Source: Rhodoplanes serenus (GTDB taxonomy: Bacteria; Pseudomonadota; Alphaproteobacteria; Rhizobiales; Xanthobacteraceae). Taken from it: a DNA stretch of 42,973 nucleotides. The notes under the pieces are model-generated. The model did not search any database, was not told the origin of the DNA, and saw only the letters and a program-made list of their open reading frames with translations. The stretch covers positions 1-42,973 of the forward strand of contig CAMDDZ010000045.1 of NCBI GenBank assembly GCA_945893145.1, written 5' to 3'. The position numbers were made by a program, and so were the translations under genes. Positions 40,358 through 42,973 of this stretch are shown piece after piece; the stretch's first letter is position 1; each line of letters opens with the position of its first letter.

Positions 40358-41266
40358 CTAACTGCGTCGGCGCAGATAAACGAACCAATAAACCGCACCC
40401 ACCATGAGGCTGCCGCCCACAAGATTGCCCAGTGTTGCGACAACGATGTTGTGGAGTGCACCACTCGCGGTCAGTTCTGGATATGCCGATGGCAGCTGCC
40501 CAATCGCAGCCCAAAACTCCGATCCGGCCCATGCCTTAATCGCAAGGCCATACGGCAGGAAATAGAGGTTGGCGATCGAGTGCTCGAACCCTGCGGCGAC
40601 GAAGGCCGCAGTGGGAGGAATAATAACGAATATCTTATCGGTCGCACTTCGGGCCCCGAACGACATCCATACCGCGAGACAGACCAACACGTTGCAGAGC
40701 ACGGCCAGGAAGAACAGTTGGATCGTCGGCAAGGCCACTTTGGCCGAAGCGACGGCGAGCGCTGTCTTACCGACAGCGCCACCGCCAAAGCCATGTTGCG
40801 CGGCAAGGAATACCAGTGCGGCTGTTCCAACCGCGCCAGCGATATTGCCGACGTACACCAATGACCAGGCGCGCAGCAGAGAACCAAACGTGATGCGGTG
40901 GCTGGCGCAGGCCACAATCATCAGCGAGTCGCCGGTGAAAAGTTCGGCACCGCCCACGATCACCAAGATCAGTCCGAGCGAAAAGACAAGACCGGCGAGA
41001 AGGCGCGCGACGCCCCAAGGAAGATCGCTGGCTCCGGTCAGCACGACGGTCATAAAATTCGCGCCGAACGCGATGAAGGCGCCTGCAAGCACCCCCAAGA
41101 CGATGAGCGTCAGCGCGTCACGGCCCGCCTTGGCGGCCCCTGCGGTTTCGCAAGCGAGTGCCATTTCGGGCGGAAGGAGTGAGGCGATAGTGTCGGCGCT
41201 CGGCGACGTCACGGGTTGCTCTCTTTGTTGACCCCCGAGGGGCGAACTGGTGGCTGTTGCCATCAT
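40358..41266 (-). CDS. Formate/nitrite transporter (FNT) family channel
   Basis: This protein of about 302 residues starts MMATATSSPLGGQQREQPVT and has six membrane helices. Family segments are GVLAGAFIAFGANFMTVV, LGLILVIVGGAELFTGDSLM, VYVGNIAGAVGTAALVFLA, LCNVLVCLAVWMSFGA and AAGFEHSIANLYFLPYGL (with the central pore His), and NLVGGSLMVGAVYWFVYLR. FNT channels move formate, nitrite, hydrosulfide or lactate. The substrate is not set by sequence here, though formate or nitrite suit anoxic growth. The start is ambiguous (ATG 41266 or 41263, GTG 41287). A FixK box lies 161 bases upstream. Confidence 0.9.
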   Translation of the reverse strand: MMATATSSPLGGQQREQPVTSPSADTIASLLPPEMALACETAGAAKAGRDALTLIVLGVLAGAFIAFGANFMTVVLTGASDLPWGVARLLAGLVFSLGLILVIVGGAELFTGDSLMIVACASHRITFGSLLRAWSLVYVGNIAGAVGTAALVFLAAQHGFGGGAVGKTALAVASAKVALPTIQLFFLAVLCNVLVCLAVWMSFGARSATDKIFVIIPPTAAFVAAGFEHSIANLYFLPYGLAIKAWAGSEFWAAIGQLPSAYPELTASGALHNIVVATLGNLVGGSLMVGAVYWFVYLRRRS

Positions 41267-41426
41267 TGACAGCCGTTCTTGGCCCACCGCAAGAGGGCAA
41301 CTTAAAGGGCGGCCAAACGACCGAAAAAATTGCGCTCCGGATGGGCCAGATAAAGGGAAGCAGACCAGAGCCTTTCCGCGTCTGATCCGGAATGACCTTC
41401 CCCCGAGTGCTCGCTCCCGAGGATCT

Positions 41427-41440
41427 TTGATCTAGCTCAA
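41427..41440. promoter_or_regulatory. FixK/FNR box TTGATCTAGCTCAA
   Basis: Exact TTGA-N6-TCAA between the FNT gene (minus) and the zinc-ribbon gene (plus). From the centre at 41433.5 the plus start at -41.5 spacing falls exactly on the ATG at 41475. The minus start would be near 41392, giving a long leader of about 126 bases for the FNT gene. Confidence 0.88.
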
Positions 41441-41474
41441 GACTCTTATTCGCGGGCGGGCGCATACAAAACGA

Positions 41475-41696
41475 ATGGAAGTACAACACGCTTCGTCCGA
41501 TTTTCCGCAATGCCCTGTTTGCGCCAACTCGATGATCTTGAGTCGAACTTGGCCGCGTCTCGGCGGCCTTCCAGAGCTGAATGTTTTTGAGTGCAAGCGT
41601 TGCGGCGTCGTGTTTACCGAAGTGGACACCGGTGACGGTCCTCTCCCGGAACGGGTGAGCGCATTGCACTTGGAAGCCTACCACTCGAAACATTAG
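41475..41696 (+). CDS. Small zinc-ribbon protein
   Basis: This 73-residue protein starts MEVQHASSDFPQCPVCANSM. CPVC (13-16) and CKRC (about 40-43, in NVFECKRCGVVFTE) form a four-cysteine zinc ribbon. No other domain is seen. It leads the plus-strand set zinc ribbon-usp-hypothetical behind a FixK box 34 bases upstream. No Shine-Dalgarno site is visible before the ATG (CATACAAAACGA). Role unknown; small zinc ribbons often bind nucleic acid or partner proteins. Confidence 0.72.
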   Translation: MEVQHASSDFPQCPVCANSMILSRTWPRLGGLPELNVFECKRCGVVFTEVDTGDGPLPERVSALHLEAYHSKH

Positions 41697-41738
41697 GGAG
41701 CCGACCAGCTCCCGCTTCTCGAGACTCAGGAGGGTATC

Positions 41739-42185
41739 GTGTACCGAAATATTCTCATCGCAACCGATGGTTCAGCGCTCGCGGAGCGAGCCGTTGCCCA
41801 TGGCGTTACATTGGCGAAAACGGTCGGAGCCAAAATCACAGCGATCGTCGTCGAAGCCCCATTCAACGTCTACGACGTGCCGGAGTCGAAATTGCCGCAG
41901 ATGTCCGATGCCTTCGCGCAGCACGCAGAACACACCAAGCAACATGCGGCCAAGATTCTCAGTTCTGTTGCACACGCAGCAAAAGCAGCGAGCGTCCCTT
42001 GCGACTCTGTGCAGATCGAGCATGACCATCCTTTCCAAGCCATCATCGACACTGCAAACGAAAAGGGCTGCGATCTCATCGTGATGGGCTCTCACGGCCG
42101 AAGCGGAATTTCGGCGATCTTGCTTGGAAGCGTGACAAATAAGGTTCTTGCGCACACCACAATTCCGATTTTGGTCTACCACTAG
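41739..42185 (+). CDS. Universal stress protein, single-domain UspA type
   Basis: This 148-residue Usp starts at GTG 41739 (MYRNILIATDGSALAERAVA) with AGGAGGG upstream. The nucleotide-binding end MGSHGRSGISAILLGSVTNK gives the full G-2x-G-9x-G-S motif, so it should bind ATP. HDHPFQAIIDTANEKGCDLI is typical of the core. It lies 42 bases after the zinc-ribbon gene and 15 bases before the next gene, and is probably under the FixK box at 41427. It is the third Usp gene in the window. Confidence 0.93.
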   Translation: MYRNILIATDGSALAERAVAHGVTLAKTVGAKITAIVVEAPFNVYDVPESKLPQMSDAFAQHAEHTKQHAAKILSSVAHAAKAASVPCDSVQIEHDHPFQAIIDTANEKGCDLIVMGSHGRSGISAILLGSVTNKVLAHTTIPILVYH

Positions 42186-42200
42186 GAGCGGCACATCACG

Positions 42201-42530
42201 ATGACGAAACCCATCTCCGACAAGGCCGAGGTCGCGCTCGAATACCCGGACAAGCTCTATGTCGGCACTTTCGAACGCTCGTCGCGATTTGAGGCGCATA
42301 TTGATTCGACCGGCATCGCTCTGGTTCTTGAGCACCCGGGTGCAGAGGACGTTCGCAAGTCGATTCACATGCACATCAATTTCGGCCTGTTCGCCGACAT
42401 TCTGCACGAGCTGGCCTCGACGGTCGGCCGCATTGCGAAGGACGATGTCCTGCATCACGATCAGCTAGCGGAAGCGGCCGCTGAGCTGCACAAGGCGCTG
42501 GTTGGCAAGCCCGCACACAAATCACCTTGA
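42201..42530 (+). CDS. Conserved hypothetical protein co-transcribed with usp
   Basis: This 109-residue soluble protein starts MTKPISDKAEVALEYPDKLY. A beta-rich first half (VGTFERSSRFEAHIDSTGIA) and a helical second half (MHINFGLFADILHELASTVG, then HHDQLAEAAAELHKAL) are seen. There is no signal, no membrane segment and no cysteine. I do not recognise the family. AGGAG lies upstream of the ATG, just after the usp stop, so it is the last gene of the FixK-boxed set. Confidence 0.72.
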   Translation: MTKPISDKAEVALEYPDKLYVGTFERSSRFEAHIDSTGIALVLEHPGAEDVRKSIHMHINFGLFADILHELASTVGRIAKDDVLHHDQLAEAAAELHKALVGKPAHKSP

Positions 42531-42973
42531 AGTTCGGCCACGCTTCGGTCGCTGACGTGCCGCACTGCTTGTGGCCATCAACTCAACTCTCCGTGTGTTG
42601 CATTCTTGTGCTGCGGACGTGCGCGATCACCGGGATTTGTTGGGCGCCCGGGCGCCGTCTCGTTGGTCCTCGGAAATACCCGAGGGGATGGAGCGCCGGT
42701 CGACGCCACATCTCGATCACGCCTCGTCCGCAGGCGGATTGCTCCGCCTGAGACATGACCGGCGTGGCGCCCAAATTCGTGGGCGCGTCGCCGGCCGACG
42801 CTCCATCGCGGCGATTTTTGGCGTCTCGGAACCGTGACTGACAAAAACCGGCAGCGAACTCGCGCTCGCCCTGATCCCGGCGGCTTACGCCGCCGTTCAT
42901 CCGGTCCCCGTGTCACCCAAAACTGGGCGCCCCTCGTAGTAGGGGGGACAGTTACCCGAGGCCTCCCGGGGAT
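42531..42973. repeat. Gene-free, hairpin-rich stretch at the right edge
   Basis: No supported gene. Clear inverted repeats are GGCGCCCGGGCGCC (42643-42656, perfect palindrome), CCTCGG/CCGAGG (42668-42685), CAGGCGG/CCGCCTG (42731-42750), GCGCCC/GGGCGC (42767-42786), CGGCGGC/GCCGCCG (42878-42895, loop TTAC) and CCCCT/AGGGG (42930-42945). Short open frames here look like composition artefacts. The last bases contain GGGGACAGTTACCC, which may be the edge of another element beyond the window. Confidence 0.6.

Noticed and set aside
40300..40376. Inverted pair CGCCAACGCAG / CTGCGTCGGCG as terminator between the MCE and FNT genes
   Set aside because: The right arm is coding for the FNT C terminus, the loop is long and there is one mismatch and no T-run.
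42527..42900. Short frames at the right edge (74-112 codons)
   Set aside because: Overlapping frames on both strands over hairpins, Arg-rich, without ribosome sites or motifs.
1..42973. CRISPR array, tRNA or rRNA genes
   Set aside because: No regularly spaced repeats of the right size, no tRNA-like arms and no rRNA signatures were seen on reading both strands.

Overview
The window (about 43 kb, high GC) looks like the chromosome of an alphaproteobacterium of the order Hyphomicrobiales, near Bradyrhizobium, Rhodopseudomonas or a related Xanthobacteraceae lineage. The evidence is a complete cbb3 oxidase set (ccoNOQP, ccoGHIS), a FixL-FixJ-FixK oxygen-sensing cascade, several TctC-type solute receptors, and a CTCATCCTGAGGAG-type palindromic repeat that I recall as widespread in these families. 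No rRNA, tRNA, CRISPR array or phage genes were seen.

Left part (1-8400): the start of an IS1595-like transposase runs off the left edge. Then come a ribbon-helix-helix protein, a quinone oxidoreductase-like MDR enzyme and a small secreted protein with a strong terminator. A long minus-strand set follows: three paralogous alpha/beta hydrolases and three TctC (Bug) receptors. It is interrupted by a GIY-YIG nuclease gene bounded by two oppositely oriented copies of a palindromic repeat.

Right part (8600-42530): this is almost entirely a microaerobic/anaerobic island. I found eight exact TTGA-N6-TCAA sites (FixK/FNR boxes), each 35-160 bp from a gene start and several between divergent genes. 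They precede universal stress proteins, an eRF1-like protein, the cbb3 operon (with an extra universal stress protein inside), a single-domain response regulator, a CBS-BON protein, an SLC13-type transporter followed by a 2-oxoacid:acceptor oxidoreductase and a P1B ATPase, metal-binding and SHOCT proteins, an APH-AAA protein, an Mla-like lipid transport operon, and an FNT channel with a zinc-ribbon/Usp operon. FixL-FixJ would sense low oxygen and switch on fixK. FixK would then activate the boxes, giving high-affinity respiration plus metal supply, envelope lipid handling and stress persistence. The gene content (Usp, CBS, APH-AAA, metal ATPase) resembles the mycobacterial DosR dormancy regulon in kind.

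Right edge (42531-42973): no convincing gene, but a dense run of short GC-rich hairpins. All functional calls rest on reading motifs and translations by eye; no database search was run.
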